DNA from: an uncultured Opitutia bacterium
GTDB lineage: Bacteria; Verrucomicrobiota; Verrucomicrobiia; Opitutales; CAJWYM01
Reading direction: 5' to 3'
Length of the DNA stretch: 58,901 nt
NCBI GenBank assembly: GCA_913049555.1
Contig: CAJWYM010000010.1
Coordinates: 1 to 58,901, forward strand
A program made the position numbers and the translations under genes. The notes under the pieces are model-generated. The model had not been told where the DNA came from and did no database searches. It saw only the letters and a program-made list of their open reading frames with translations. Positions 36,012-43,950 of the stretch are shown here, piece by piece (position 1 is the first letter of the stretch; each line of letters begins with the position of its first letter).

Positions 36012-36123
36012 TCTTTTATGATCCTGCCTACAGGCTTTAAATTGAAAAGGATTGTTTATTAGAGCAAATAAGCTTTAGATGTATTGTTTTTTAAGTAAAG
36101 ACTAAAACAATGTTATAGATAGT

Positions 36124-37233
36124 ATGAAAAATTTGAAATTTGCAGTTCTTCCAGGCGATGGAATCGGTCCAGAGGTCATGGATGTTGCCCTAAAGGTTTT
36201 AAGAACAGCCTCCAATAAATACGAATTCAGCTTTGACTACGATTTTGCCGACATTGGAGGAGTTGCAATCGATCGTCATGGTAAAGCATTTCCAGAATCT
36301 ACTTTTAAAGTTTGTGAGAACAGTGATGCGATTCTTTTCGGCTCTGTAGGAGGACCTAAATGGGAATCTCTTCCGCCAAAAGACCAACCCGAAAGAGCCG
36401 CGTTACTCCCTATCAGAAAAGCATTTTCTTTGTATGCAAACGTTCGACCGGGTCTTCTTTACAAAGAATTGACCTCCCTCTCCCCACTAAAAAATGAAAG
36501 AATCGAAGCAGGTATTGATCTTGTTTGCATTCGGGAACTAACAGGGGGTATTTATTTTGGACAGCCCAAAGAAACAAGAATTCTTGAAAATGGAGATATC
36601 CAAGCGATCGATACAATGGTTTACAAAAAATCAGAAATTGAGCGGATCACCGAAATTGCAATCAGCGCAGCTCAACTTCGTGGTAAGAAACTTTGCTCTG
36701 TCGACAAAGCCAATGTCTTGGAAACTTCTGTCCTTTGGAGAAAAGTAGTCACAGAATATGTCCAAAAAAATGCTCCTGAAATTGAACTTAGCCATATGTA
36801 TGTTGACAATGCTGCAATGCAAATGGCTCGGGACCCCAATCAATTTGATGTTCTTTTGACGGAAAATATGTTCGGAGATATCCTGTCCGATGAAATGGCG
36901 GTCATTTGTGGTTCTTTGGGAATGTTGGCCTCTGCCAGCCTAGGAACTGGCAAGAATTGCCACAATCTACCGTATGGTCTTTATGAGCCAGCTGGTGGAA
37001 CCGCGCCTGACATTGCAGGTAAAAATTTAGCCAATCCATGCGCTCAAATTCTCAGTGCTGCACTGATGCTTCGATACAGTTTTGGGTTAGAAGAGGCTGC
37101 TCTAGGAATTGAAAATGCCGTCAAAAAAGCAGTCAAAGATGGGAACCAAACGGGGGACATAGCTCAAGAGGGCGTACAACCCATTGGAACTTCTGAATTA
37201 GGCGCTGTTGTTATTGAAAATCTGAACGCTTAA
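36124..37233 (+). CDS. leuB: 3-isopropylmalate dehydrogenase (LeuB)
   Basis: LeuB oxidatively decarboxylates 3-isopropylmalate with NAD in leucine synthesis. The 369-residue protein has LPGDGIGPEVM at the N-terminus, the substrate loop RELTGGIYFG, the catalytic Lys/Asp region SVDKANVLETS and TENMFGDILSDE, and the NAD site GTAPDIAGKNLANP. Length is normal. It stands apart from leuA/C/D and lies 11 bp before alaS, so the two are likely co-transcribed. The 112-bp gap to ribD holds both divergent promoters; I see no leader peptide with leucine codons. No Shine-Dalgarno motif. Confidence 0.95.
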   Translation: MKNLKFAVLPGDGIGPEVMDVALKVLRTASNKYEFSFDYDFADIGGVAIDRHGKAFPESTFKVCENSDAILFGSVGGPKWESLPPKDQPERAALLPIRKAFSLYANVRPGLLYKELTSLSPLKNERIEAGIDLVCIRELTGGIYFGQPKETRILENGDIQAIDTMVYKKSEIERITEIAISAAQLRGKKLCSVDKANVLETSVLWRKVVTEYVQKNAPEIELSHMYVDNAAMQMARDPNQFDVLLTENMFGDILSDEMAVICGSLGMLASASLGTGKNCHNLPYGLYEPAGGTAPDIAGKNLANPCAQILSAALMLRYSFGLEEAALGIENAVKKAVKDGNQTGDIAQEGVQPIGTSELGAVVIENLNA

Positions 37234-37244
37234 AAATTTTCATT

Positions 37245-39941
37245 ATGAATTCTGCAGAACTTCGCCAATCGTTTTTAAATTTCTTCGAGAAAAAAGGGCA
37301 TACAATTGTTCCTTCTGCACCTTTACTCCCTGATTCTCCTAACCTTCTGTTTACAAATGCTGGTATGAATCAATTTGTTCCGGTCTTTTTAGGGGAAAGA
37401 AGTTCTCCCTATCCCTCCGCTACCGATACACAAAAATGTATTCGTGCAGGAGGTAAACACAATGATTTGGAGGATGTGGGATTTGATACTTATCATCATA
37501 CTTTTTTTGAAATGCTTGGTAATTGGTCTTTTGGAGATTACTTCAAAAAAGAAGCGATTGATTGGGCATGGGAACTACTAACAGTTGTCTGGAAACTTCC
37601 AAAACATCGGCTCTATGCGACAGTTTATATGCCTGAAAAAGGAGAGCCTGCAGAATTTGATCAAGAGGCGCATAGCCTTTGGACTTCTATCTTTAGAAAT
37701 GAAGGATTAGATCCTGACAAGCATGTTATTTTTTCTGGAAAAAAAGATAACTTTTGGATGATGGGAGACACCGGTCCTTGCGGGCCTTGTTCAGAAATTC
37801 ACATAGATCTGACTCCAGAAGGAGACAGTGGTGAAAAGTTAGTGAATCAGGATTCTGGAAGATGTATTGAGATTTGGAATTTAGTTTTCATTCAATTCAA
37901 TTCTAATGAGGATGGAACGCTTTCAGACTTGCCGGCTAAAAATGTGGATACAGGGATGGGTTTTGAAAGGGTTGCCGGAATAATAGCAACCACAAAAAAC
38001 TTTACTGATTTTAGTGCAGAGCCTTCTAATTACGACAGTGATTTATTCTCAGACATTTTCAAAATCCTTACAGAGGAATGTGGTAAAGAATACAAGGGTA
38101 CGATTCCAAACTCCCGAGAAAACCTTTCAGATCAATCCATGACTGATTTTGCTTTTCGAGTGATCGCAGACCACTTAAGGACTCTTAGCTTTTCTATTGC
38201 TGACGGAATTTTGCCAGGAAACGAAGGAAGAAATTATGTGCTTCGTCGTATCTTAAGAAGAGCTGTTTTATTTGGACGTAAATTAGATCTTCCTGCCGGT
38301 TTTTTCGCTAACTTGGTAAAGACTCTTGTTTTAAAAATGGGAGCTTTCTTTCCAGAACTCATGGATCAACAAAAAATAATTACTAGCGTTATCCGATCCG
38401 AGGAAGCGTCCTTTGAAAGAACGATTTCTCGGGGGCTTCAGTTATTAGAAAAAATAGCTTTAAGTAAAGACAAGACCATTAGCGGCCTAGATGCTTTCAC
38501 CTTGTATGATACCCATGGATTTCCAATCGATCTCACTCAACTCATAGCCATTGAAAAACGCCTAGAATTAGACATGGAAGGTTTTGAAATTGAAATGGGA
38601 AAACAGCGAATGAGATCTCAAAAAGCAATCCAAAAATCTGTGATTTCCCTTAAAGATGGGGATGAGAAAGATGAAACTCCATTCGTAGGGTTCGATCAAA
38701 ATCAATTACTGAACTTAGAGACCAAACTAAAAAAATTTGTATATGGTCCCAAAGATGAAATTTATCTAATTTTTGAGAAGTCCAATTTTTATGCTGAAAT
38801 GGGAGGTCAATTAGGAGATCATGGAACCGTTAGGGTGGGAGAAAAGACTTTCAAAATCATAGATACCTTAAAAGACCCCAGTGGGCAGTTTTTGCATAGA
38901 GTCGACACCAATAATATTAAAGATATAGACAACTGGATTCAATCCACGGCAACCCTGAGTGTCGATCTCCGAAGAAGAAAAGCTTTGCAGGCTCACCATA
39001 GTGCTACCCATGTTCTTCATTGGGCAATGAGACAAATATTAGGAACTCATATTCGGCAAGCAGGTTCTCTCGTGGATTCAAACCGACTCCGATTTGACTT
39101 TTCACACTTTGAAACTGTCAGCATTCAAGACCAAAGAGCGATTGAAAGTTTAGTCAATCAGCAACTAGTCAAAAATGACTCTGTCCAAACTTTTGAGGTA
39201 AATTTCAATGATAAGCCTGTAGATGCAATTGCTTTCTTTGGAGAAAAGTACAGCGACACTGTTCGGATAGTAGACATCGGTGGCTATTCCAAAGAATTGT
39301 GTGGTGGAACTCATGTTGATAAAACAGGAGAAATTGGTTTTTTTAAAATTGTATCAGAATCTTCTATTTCAGCGGGTACCCGCAGAATTGAAGCCGTGGT
39401 TGCAGACAGTGCAGCGAACTATGTTTTTCAGCTCACAGATCAAGTAGAGAGACTTTGCACCCAATTCGGTTGTGGTCCCGATAAGCTAAATGAAAAAATA
39501 GCCCGTATTGAAGCTCAAAAAGAAGAATTACTAAGGAAATTAGAGCGCTATGAACAGAAAGGTCAAGCAAACCTAGCTGAATCCTTAGCTAAAAAAGCTA
39601 TTGAGAAAAACGGTATCCAGATTGTGGCAGCTTCTCTGGACAATATTGAAAGCAAGGAACTAAGAAACATTGCAATCCAAATATCAAAGAAAATGAGTAA
39701 ATCTTTGATATTATTAGGAATTTCTGATGAAAAAAAATCTGCCCTTTTATCCATGTGCTCCATGGAAGCGATCGAATCAGGTTATAATTCGGGGGATATT
39801 ATCCGTTCCATTAGCAATTCTTTAGGAGGTAAAGGAGGAGGGAAAGCTGATTTTGCAATGGGAGGAGCCCCAGCCAACAAAGAACAACTCAAAGAAGCTA
39901 TTTCTTTATTTATTTCACAAAACACAGAATCTCAAACCTGA
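37245..39941 (+). CDS. alaS: Alanyl-tRNA synthetase (AlaS)
   Basis: An 898-residue class II synthetase with all parts. The catalytic domain starts LRQSFLNFFEKKGH, and has TNAGMNQFVPVF, KCIRAGGKHNDLEDVG and GNWSFGDYFKKE. The editing domain has the zinc sites HHSATH and CGGTH. The C-terminal domain has a coiled linker (about 730-770) and the glycine-rich end GGKGGGKADFAMGG. Length is typical (860-900). It follows leuB by 11 bp; the upstream bases are A/T-rich with no Shine-Dalgarno. It converges on the GNAT gene, with 58 bp between stops. Confidence 0.97.
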   Translation: MNSAELRQSFLNFFEKKGHTIVPSAPLLPDSPNLLFTNAGMNQFVPVFLGERSSPYPSATDTQKCIRAGGKHNDLEDVGFDTYHHTFFEMLGNWSFGDYFKKEAIDWAWELLTVVWKLPKHRLYATVYMPEKGEPAEFDQEAHSLWTSIFRNEGLDPDKHVIFSGKKDNFWMMGDTGPCGPCSEIHIDLTPEGDSGEKLVNQDSGRCIEIWNLVFIQFNSNEDGTLSDLPAKNVDTGMGFERVAGIIATTKNFTDFSAEPSNYDSDLFSDIFKILTEECGKEYKGTIPNSRENLSDQSMTDFAFRVIADHLRTLSFSIADGILPGNEGRNYVLRRILRRAVLFGRKLDLPAGFFANLVKTLVLKMGAFFPELMDQQKIITSVIRSEEASFERTISRGLQLLEKIALSKDKTISGLDAFTLYDTHGFPIDLTQLIAIEKRLELDMEGFEIEMGKQRMRSQKAIQKSVISLKDGDEKDETPFVGFDQNQLLNLETKLKKFVYGPKDEIYLIFEKSNFYAEMGGQLGDHGTVRVGEKTFKIIDTLKDPSGQFLHRVDTNNIKDIDNWIQSTATLSVDLRRRKALQAHHSATHVLHWAMRQILGTHIRQAGSLVDSNRLRFDFSHFETVSIQDQRAIESLVNQQLVKNDSVQTFEVNFNDKPVDAIAFFGEKYSDTVRIVDIGGYSKELCGGTHVDKTGEIGFFKIVSESSISAGTRRIEAVVADSAANYVFQLTDQVERLCTQFGCGPDKLNEKIARIEAQKEELLRKLERYEQKGQANLAESLAKKAIEKNGIQIVAASLDNIESKELRNIAIQISKKMSKSLILLGISDEKKSALLSMCSMEAIESGYNSGDIIRSISNSLGGKGGGKADFAMGGAPANKEQLKEAISLFISQNTESQT

Positions 39942-39999
39942 AAAAACAATTCGTATAAAAAGTTGCATTTTTAACTTAAAAAAAATTCCACCCATAAAT

Positions 40000-40521
40000 T
40001 TAATAATCCGAACAGATCGCCCATCTTTCATGATCTCTCCACGCACCATAGATATACATAAACCTTTGAGAAAATCCCTCATTCACAAAACCCATTTTTT
40101 TTATCAATGCCTTGGATGCTCTGTTGTTGGGTTGGACATTGGCTTCAATCCGATGAAGCCGCAGATTCTTAAAGATATATGGAATAATTCCCTTTAAGGC
40201 TTCCGACATAAATCCTTTCTTAGCATAAGGTTCATTCAAATAAAAACCTAATTGGCCAGATTGTAAAGCGCCTCGAAGAATTCCTCCTAAACTAACGAAT
40301 CCTACAATCTCATTGTTTTCAAGGTGCTCTAGTAAAAAACCTTCTGCAGAAATTCGGTTAAAAGTCTGATAATATTTTAAAAACTCGGCCTTTGTTTTAA
40401 CAGGTCTCACCCATGGATATAAAAATTGGTCGTTGGAGTTCATGACTTTAAGAAATGAAGCGCAATCACTCTCACGAAGAGAACGGATTCTTAATCTAGC
40501 AGTTTTCATTGGCAATTGCAT
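40000..40521 (-). CDS. GNAT family N-acetyltransferase (RimJ/RimL-like)
   Basis: A 173-residue acetyltransferase of the type that acetylates protein N-termini (RimJ/RimL/YjcK). It begins with TARLRIRSLRESDCASFL, has a beta strand with NNEIVGFVSLGGI, and the acetyl-CoA loop region EPYAKKGFMSEALKGIIPYIF followed by LHRIEANVQPNNRASKALIKKMGF, which is family-defining. The ATG at 40521 is preceded by GGGAAGG at a good distance. The frame also opens at a TTG at 40530 that overlaps the upstream gene by four bases. The target is unknown. Confidence 0.88.
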   Translation of the reverse strand: MQLPMKTARLRIRSLRESDCASFLKVMNSNDQFLYPWVRPVKTKAEFLKYYQTFNRISAEGFLLEHLENNEIVGFVSLGGILRGALQSGQLGFYLNEPYAKKGFMSEALKGIIPYIFKNLRLHRIEANVQPNNRASKALIKKMGFVNEGFSQRFMYIYGAWRDHERWAICSDY

Positions 40522-40526
40522 CCACT

Positions 40527-40985
40527 TCAACCTTCCCCTTCAATAATGTTTATTATGTATTCTTGGATTTGAGCAAGTATACTGTAGGCCCAATAAAAGG
40601 TAGAAATTTCATCGGTCAAAGAGGAAAGATCCACCTCTCCATTTTCAAGTTCAATCTCGTCGATTCTATCTTGAAACTTTGATTTCTGAATACTCAATCT
40701 TAAAGAAGTGATTCCTTGCAAGAATTCATCCACTTTAGAGATTGGAACAATCAAATTGCCTCGCTTGAATGATTCACATAGAAAGACATTTTTTGTTAAT
40801 TCCATAACCTCAGTCGATTTTTGCTGAATAGAATTTCTCCAGAATTCTGAAAAAGCAGCGTCTTGCTCATCAAAATAGAGGTTGTGGTTCCATAAGGAAA
40901 TCCAATTTTGACAAACAGATTCAACGACAATTTGCAAATTAGCTGTAATCTCTGTTGAGAGATTGATTCGAATAGACTCCTCCAT
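40527..40985 (-). CDS. Hypothetical protein, 152 aa, upstream of the GNAT gene
   Basis: I do not recognise this protein. It is acidic, has no signal peptide or membrane segment, and appears all-helical: an N-terminal helix (EITANLQIVVESVCQNWISL), a middle charged region, and a C-terminal amphipathic helix (TDEISTFYWAYSILAQIQE). Its stop is adjacent to, or overlaps, the start of the GNAT gene, so the two are co-transcribed and may be a functional pair. Across 70 bp it diverges from the rhomboid gene; that gap contains the AT palindrome aataattatt. It might be a GNAT-associated partner, but this rests on position only. Confidence 0.65.
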   Translation of the reverse strand: MEESIRINLSTEITANLQIVVESVCQNWISLWNHNLYFDEQDAAFSEFWRNSIQQKSTEVMELTKNVFLCESFKRGNLIVPISKVDEFLQGITSLRLSIQKSKFQDRIDEIELENGEVDLSSLTDEISTFYWAYSILAQIQEYIINIIEGEG

Positions 40986-41055
40986 ATAGATAGAATAATT
41001 ACTAATTAGATCGCTCAGACGCGAAATAATAATTATTTTAGAACCAATTTTTCTA

Positions 41056-41589
41056 ATGAATAATCTTAGATATTTAAAACATGTGTTCGGATTTGTAAGT
41101 TTCTTGTGGGTTTTAGAAATCCTAGATGTTTTCGTTATGCATCAAAGTTTGAATCAATTTGGTATATTGCCTAGGACACAAATTGGTTTGAGAGGCATTT
41201 TGTTTTGTCCCTTTCTCCATGGAAATTTCACCCACTTAATTGCTAATTCGATTCCCCTTCTAATTATGGGATCTTTAATTCTTTTAAAAGGACCGATTTA
41301 TTATTATAGAACCCTAATATTTTCAATTTTCATTGGAGGATTCTTAGTTTGGGGTCTTGGAAGTAATGGGATTCATATTGGAGCCAGTGGAATTGTATTT
41401 TCATTTTTTGGTTTTTTAGTGATTCGTGGTTTCTTAGAAAAAAAGTTTTTTCCGCTTTTGCTCAGCTTATTGATTATTTTCCTTTATGGTGGAATCTTCT
41501 GGGGATTATTACCGATTCAGAAAGGAGTCTCATGGGAGGGGCATTTATTTGGTCTTGTTGCAGGGATCTTTTCAGCTAGGGTAAAATAA
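41056..41589 (+). CDS. Rhomboid family intramembrane serine protease
   Basis: A 177-residue membrane protein with five or six transmembrane segments. The catalytic Ser111 is in the hallmark GASG (109-112) and the catalytic His163 in WEGHLFGLVAG. The oxyanion-side residues His60 and Asn64 are present in HLIAN. It cleaves other membrane proteins within the bilayer; substrates are unknown. It is a compact rhomboid with no extra N- or C-terminal domain. It stands alone, followed after 60 bp by the small transcription unit at 41651. Confidence 0.92.
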   Translation: MNNLRYLKHVFGFVSFLWVLEILDVFVMHQSLNQFGILPRTQIGLRGILFCPFLHGNFTHLIANSIPLLIMGSLILLKGPIYYYRTLIFSIFIGGFLVWGLGSNGIHIGASGIVFSFFGFLVIRGFLEKKFFPLLLSLLIIFLYGGIFWGLLPIQKGVSWEGHLFGLVAGIFSARVK

Positions 41590-41650
41590 GTGCGTTTTTC
41601 AAGTTTAATTAGGTTAGGCTCAAAAGTAAGCTAATTTCATCCTATATTCT

Positions 41651-41679
41651 TTGACAAATCCTCAGGAAAATCCGATAGT
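41651..41679 (+). promoter_or_regulatory. Predicted sigma-70-type promoter of the 36-codon mini-gene
   Basis: Perfect -35 TTGACA (41651-41656), exactly 17 bp, then GATAGT (41674-41679; 4 of 6 matches to TATAAT). Predicted start about 41686, leaving a leader of about 60 bases before the ATG at 41746. Confidence 0.6.
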
Positions 41680-41745
41680 AAATTCGATCTTAATCTACTA
41701 GTTGATGGATAGCTAATAGAAACTCTAACCCTAAAAAAAGCAAAA

Positions 41746-41856
41746 ATGGAAATTAAAACTGAATCTACATTGGAGATAAAAACTGGAGTTAAAGCCGGTT
41801 ACGATTATGACTTTGAACTTTCTGCTATGCCCTCAGACGTAGCAATTCCTTGGTAA
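41746..41856 (+). CDS. Small ORF, 36 aa, possible peptide precursor
   Basis: A 36-codon frame fills most of a discrete transcription unit that has its own promoter-like sequence and a strong terminator. The peptide starts with a charged, threonine-rich part (MEIKTESTLEIKTG), then VKAGYDYDFELS, and ends AMPSDVAIPW. It has no cysteine and no signal peptide. The split into a charged front and a short hydrophobic end recalls precursors of modified peptides, but no maturation gene is near and I know no family match. A 7-bp hairpin (41869-41890) lies between the stop and the terminator. The transcript could instead be a small RNA with a chance ORF. Confidence 0.45.
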   Translation: MEIKTESTLEIKTGVKAGYDYDFELSAMPSDVAIPW

Positions 41857-41903
41857 TTTTAACCATGTATTGAATCCAAGTGCATTCAATCTTTGAATTT
41901 TCG

Positions 41904-41935
41904 ACCCCACAAATTTTTGTGGGGTTTTTTATTTT
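41904..41935 (+). terminator. Rho-independent terminator of the mini-gene
   Basis: GC-rich stem (accccacaaa 41904-41913 with tttgtggggt 41916-41925) followed by ttttttatttt. It lies 48 bp past the 36-codon ORF and 63 bp before the DUF4250 gene. Confidence 0.92.
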
Positions 41936-41997
41936 AGTCAATTACTGTTAGCACCAAAATTTAAATTCTAATTAATTCCTACCCTTAACTATTTTAA

Positions 41998-42186
41998 ATG
42001 GATTTAAGTAACTATCAAAAAATAGATCCAAATCTACTTATTGGAATTATAAATACCCTACTTAGAAACCATTTTGATACCCTAGAAGATCTTTGCCAAA
42101 TCCATAATATCAACCAAAAATTACTTGAAGATAAATTAAGATCTATAGATTACATTTACAAAAAGGAACAGAACCAATTCAGATAA
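41998..42186 (+). CDS. DUF4250 domain-containing protein, 62 aa
   Basis: A 62-residue helical protein whose pattern matches DUF4250 as I know it: a start like KIDPNLLIGIINTLLRNHF, then DTLEDLCQIHNINQKLLEDKL, and an end with IDYIYKKEQNQF. Members of this family are short proteins of unknown function, common in Firmicutes and Bacteroidetes. It is isolated between two intrinsic terminators, so it should be a single-gene transcript. The gap 42187-42315 after it holds nothing I can identify. Confidence 0.72.
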   Translation: MDLSNYQKIDPNLLIGIINTLLRNHFDTLEDLCQIHNINQKLLEDKLRSIDYIYKKEQNQFR

Positions 42187-42315
42187 TCTTCAATTTTGCA
42201 TTTTTAAGAAATTCTGAGGCAAGCGCTTTTAAATTTTTGCTTCAACTTGGAGGATCCAATAGTAAATGAGATTCAAGCAAAAAAGATAAAAGCGAAATGA
42301 ATTATTAAATTCTAA

Positions 42316-42337
42316 AAAAGAACCTTTTGGTTCCTTT
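42316..42337 (-). terminator. Intrinsic terminator, best read on the minus strand (after sua5)
   Basis: On the minus strand AAAGGAACC, loop AAAA, GGTTCTTTT forms a 9-bp stem with one G-U pair, followed by further T. It lies about 128 bp past the sua5 stop. On the plus strand the stem is shorter with an interrupted T run, so it may also serve DUF4250. Confidence 0.65.
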
Positions 42338-42464
42338 AACTTTTTGTAAATCATTGCATTTTAATATTTGAAGATTTAAATTTCTAACAAAGATTCGGGT
42401 TTCACATAGAATCTATTAATAATTCTATATTATCAGATTAGAAAGGAAACAATTAAATTCTTAT

Positions 42465-43466
42465 TTATTGAGCTGCTGCTCTTTTCAAACGATCGTTGAC
42501 TGCAATTCCAATCTCTGAATTAGGAAATCTTTGAAAATAAATTTTATCATACTTCGAATCCCACTTTCTTAACTCCGAGAAAACGTTTTTTGCCGCTTCA
42601 TTTATATCTCCCTTCTTTGAAAGGAATACCCACTCTTTAGCAGGAAAAAGATTTTGATGTTTTTGAATGCAAATGACAACAGAAGAGCCTAAATCGAATT
42701 CTCTCAAATCCTCTGGAGAGTCAAATAGAACAAGAGAGGAGTTTGGACTGTAATGTTTCTTCATCATGCCTGGACTTCTAGACAATGTATCAGGATCCGA
42801 AACATCCTGAGAGGACTTCACTTTGAGATCTAGGACTGAACTAATTGCCTCGACTGAAACAGGTCCAGGTCGTAAAACTACAGGTTCTATTGGGTCTAGA
42901 AGACTTAAAACAGTGGATTCAACGCCATGCAAACAAGTTCCCCCATCAATTACAGGCAGTTCCAGTCCAAAGCTATCCCTAACATGTTGTGCACTGGTGG
43001 GGCTAACGTATGCAAAAGGGTTGGCACTGGGTGCAGCCAAAGGAACATTACATAGCTTTAGCAGAGATCGAAATACTGGATGACTGGGCATTCGAACTGC
43101 AATACTATCAAGTCCAGCCGTAACAAGACTTGGAACGGTTGGCTTTTTCGGAAATATCAAAGTGATGGCTCCGGGCCAAAAAGCTTCAAAAAGCTTATCC
43201 ACGTTTTTAATATGCGATAAATGAGTCAGTGAAAAAACTTGCTCTAGGGAATGAACATGAACAATTAAAGGATCCGTTAAAGGTCTCTTTTTTGTTTCAA
43301 ATATCTTCTTAATTGCACTTTCATTCAAAGCATTTCCCGCTAAACCATAGACTGTTTCTGTTGGAACAGCGACTAAATTACCTGACTTTATAATGGAGGA
43401 TGCAATCTTTAAATCATAGGCATTTGGCAACAAAAAAGCACCGGATGACTGGTTGAAACAATTCAT
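42465..43466 (-). CDS. sua5: L-threonylcarbamoyladenylate synthase, Sua5/TsaC family
   Basis: This enzyme makes threonylcarbamoyl-AMP for the t6A37 modification of ANN-decoding tRNAs. The 333-residue protein is the long Sua5 form. The YrdC domain (about 18-210) has VPTETVYGLAGNA, the FETKKRPLTDPLIVHV substrate site and ESTVLSLLDPIEPVVLRPG. The C-terminal Sua5 domain (about 230-333) starts after SPGMMKKHYSPNS. It begins 44 bp after rpsR on the same strand. Confidence 0.94.
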   Translation of the reverse strand: MNCFNQSSGAFLLPNAYDLKIASSIIKSGNLVAVPTETVYGLAGNALNESAIKKIFETKKRPLTDPLIVHVHSLEQVFSLTHLSHIKNVDKLFEAFWPGAITLIFPKKPTVPSLVTAGLDSIAVRMPSHPVFRSLLKLCNVPLAAPSANPFAYVSPTSAQHVRDSFGLELPVIDGGTCLHGVESTVLSLLDPIEPVVLRPGPVSVEAISSVLDLKVKSSQDVSDPDTLSRSPGMMKKHYSPNSSLVLFDSPEDLREFDLGSSVVICIQKHQNLFPAKEWVFLSKKGDINEAAKNVFSELRKWDSKYDKIYFQRFPNSEIGIAVNDRLKRAAAQ

Positions 43467-43510
43467 ACCGATGCTAAAATTTAGAAAATTGTAAAATTAT
43501 AATATTTGCA

Positions 43511-43702
43511 CTACTTCATCAAAAGCATAGATCGTGAAGTCTTGATCGTGCGGGCTAGGTGTCGTTGTTCCTTAGGAGTCAGACCCGTAATTCGACGTGG
43601 TAATATTTTGCCTGTGTCTGTCACAAATCTTCGCATGTGATCGACATCCAAATAACTCAATTCTAAAATGTTTTTTTGTTGTAACTCTTGTGATTCGTCC
43701 AT
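43511..43702 (-). CDS. rpsR: 30S ribosomal protein S18
   Basis: From the ATG at 43702 the product has 63 residues. The S18 core is clear: [21 protein letters not shown], then [19 protein letters not shown]. It is at the short end for S18 (usually 70-90) and lacks the N-terminal cysteine cluster of the zinc-binding form. The frame opens 12 codons earlier at a TTG (43738), giving a hydrophobic extension unlike S18. It is not beside rpsF/ssb/rplI here; sua5 follows downstream. Confidence 0.92.
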   Translation of the reverse strand: MDESQELQQKNILELSYLDVDHMRRFVTDTGKILPRRITGLTPKEQRHLARTIKTSRSMLLMK

Positions 43703-43950
43703 AGCAAACCAAATTAGCAAAATGTATAAAGGAATCAAGTAAATTAATATTTATAAAGACATCTCTTTCATGGAACTGGTGAAAATTAAAATAAACACCG
43801 TAATTAAAGCCGTAATTTTTTCTTTTTTAATTCCTACAATCATTCGGTTTTAGAGGATTTTAGAGTTTTCTTTTAAATCCATTAAAAATTCACTTATCAG
43901 ATTACTTAAATTCTTCTTGAAATTAAAAATCTTAGGTAGACAATTAGTAT

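Noticed and set aside
41746-41856. 36-aa peptide as PqqA or mycofactocin precursor
   Set aside because: The PqqA Glu/Tyr cross-link motif and the mycofactocin Val-Tyr end are absent and no maturation genes lie nearby.
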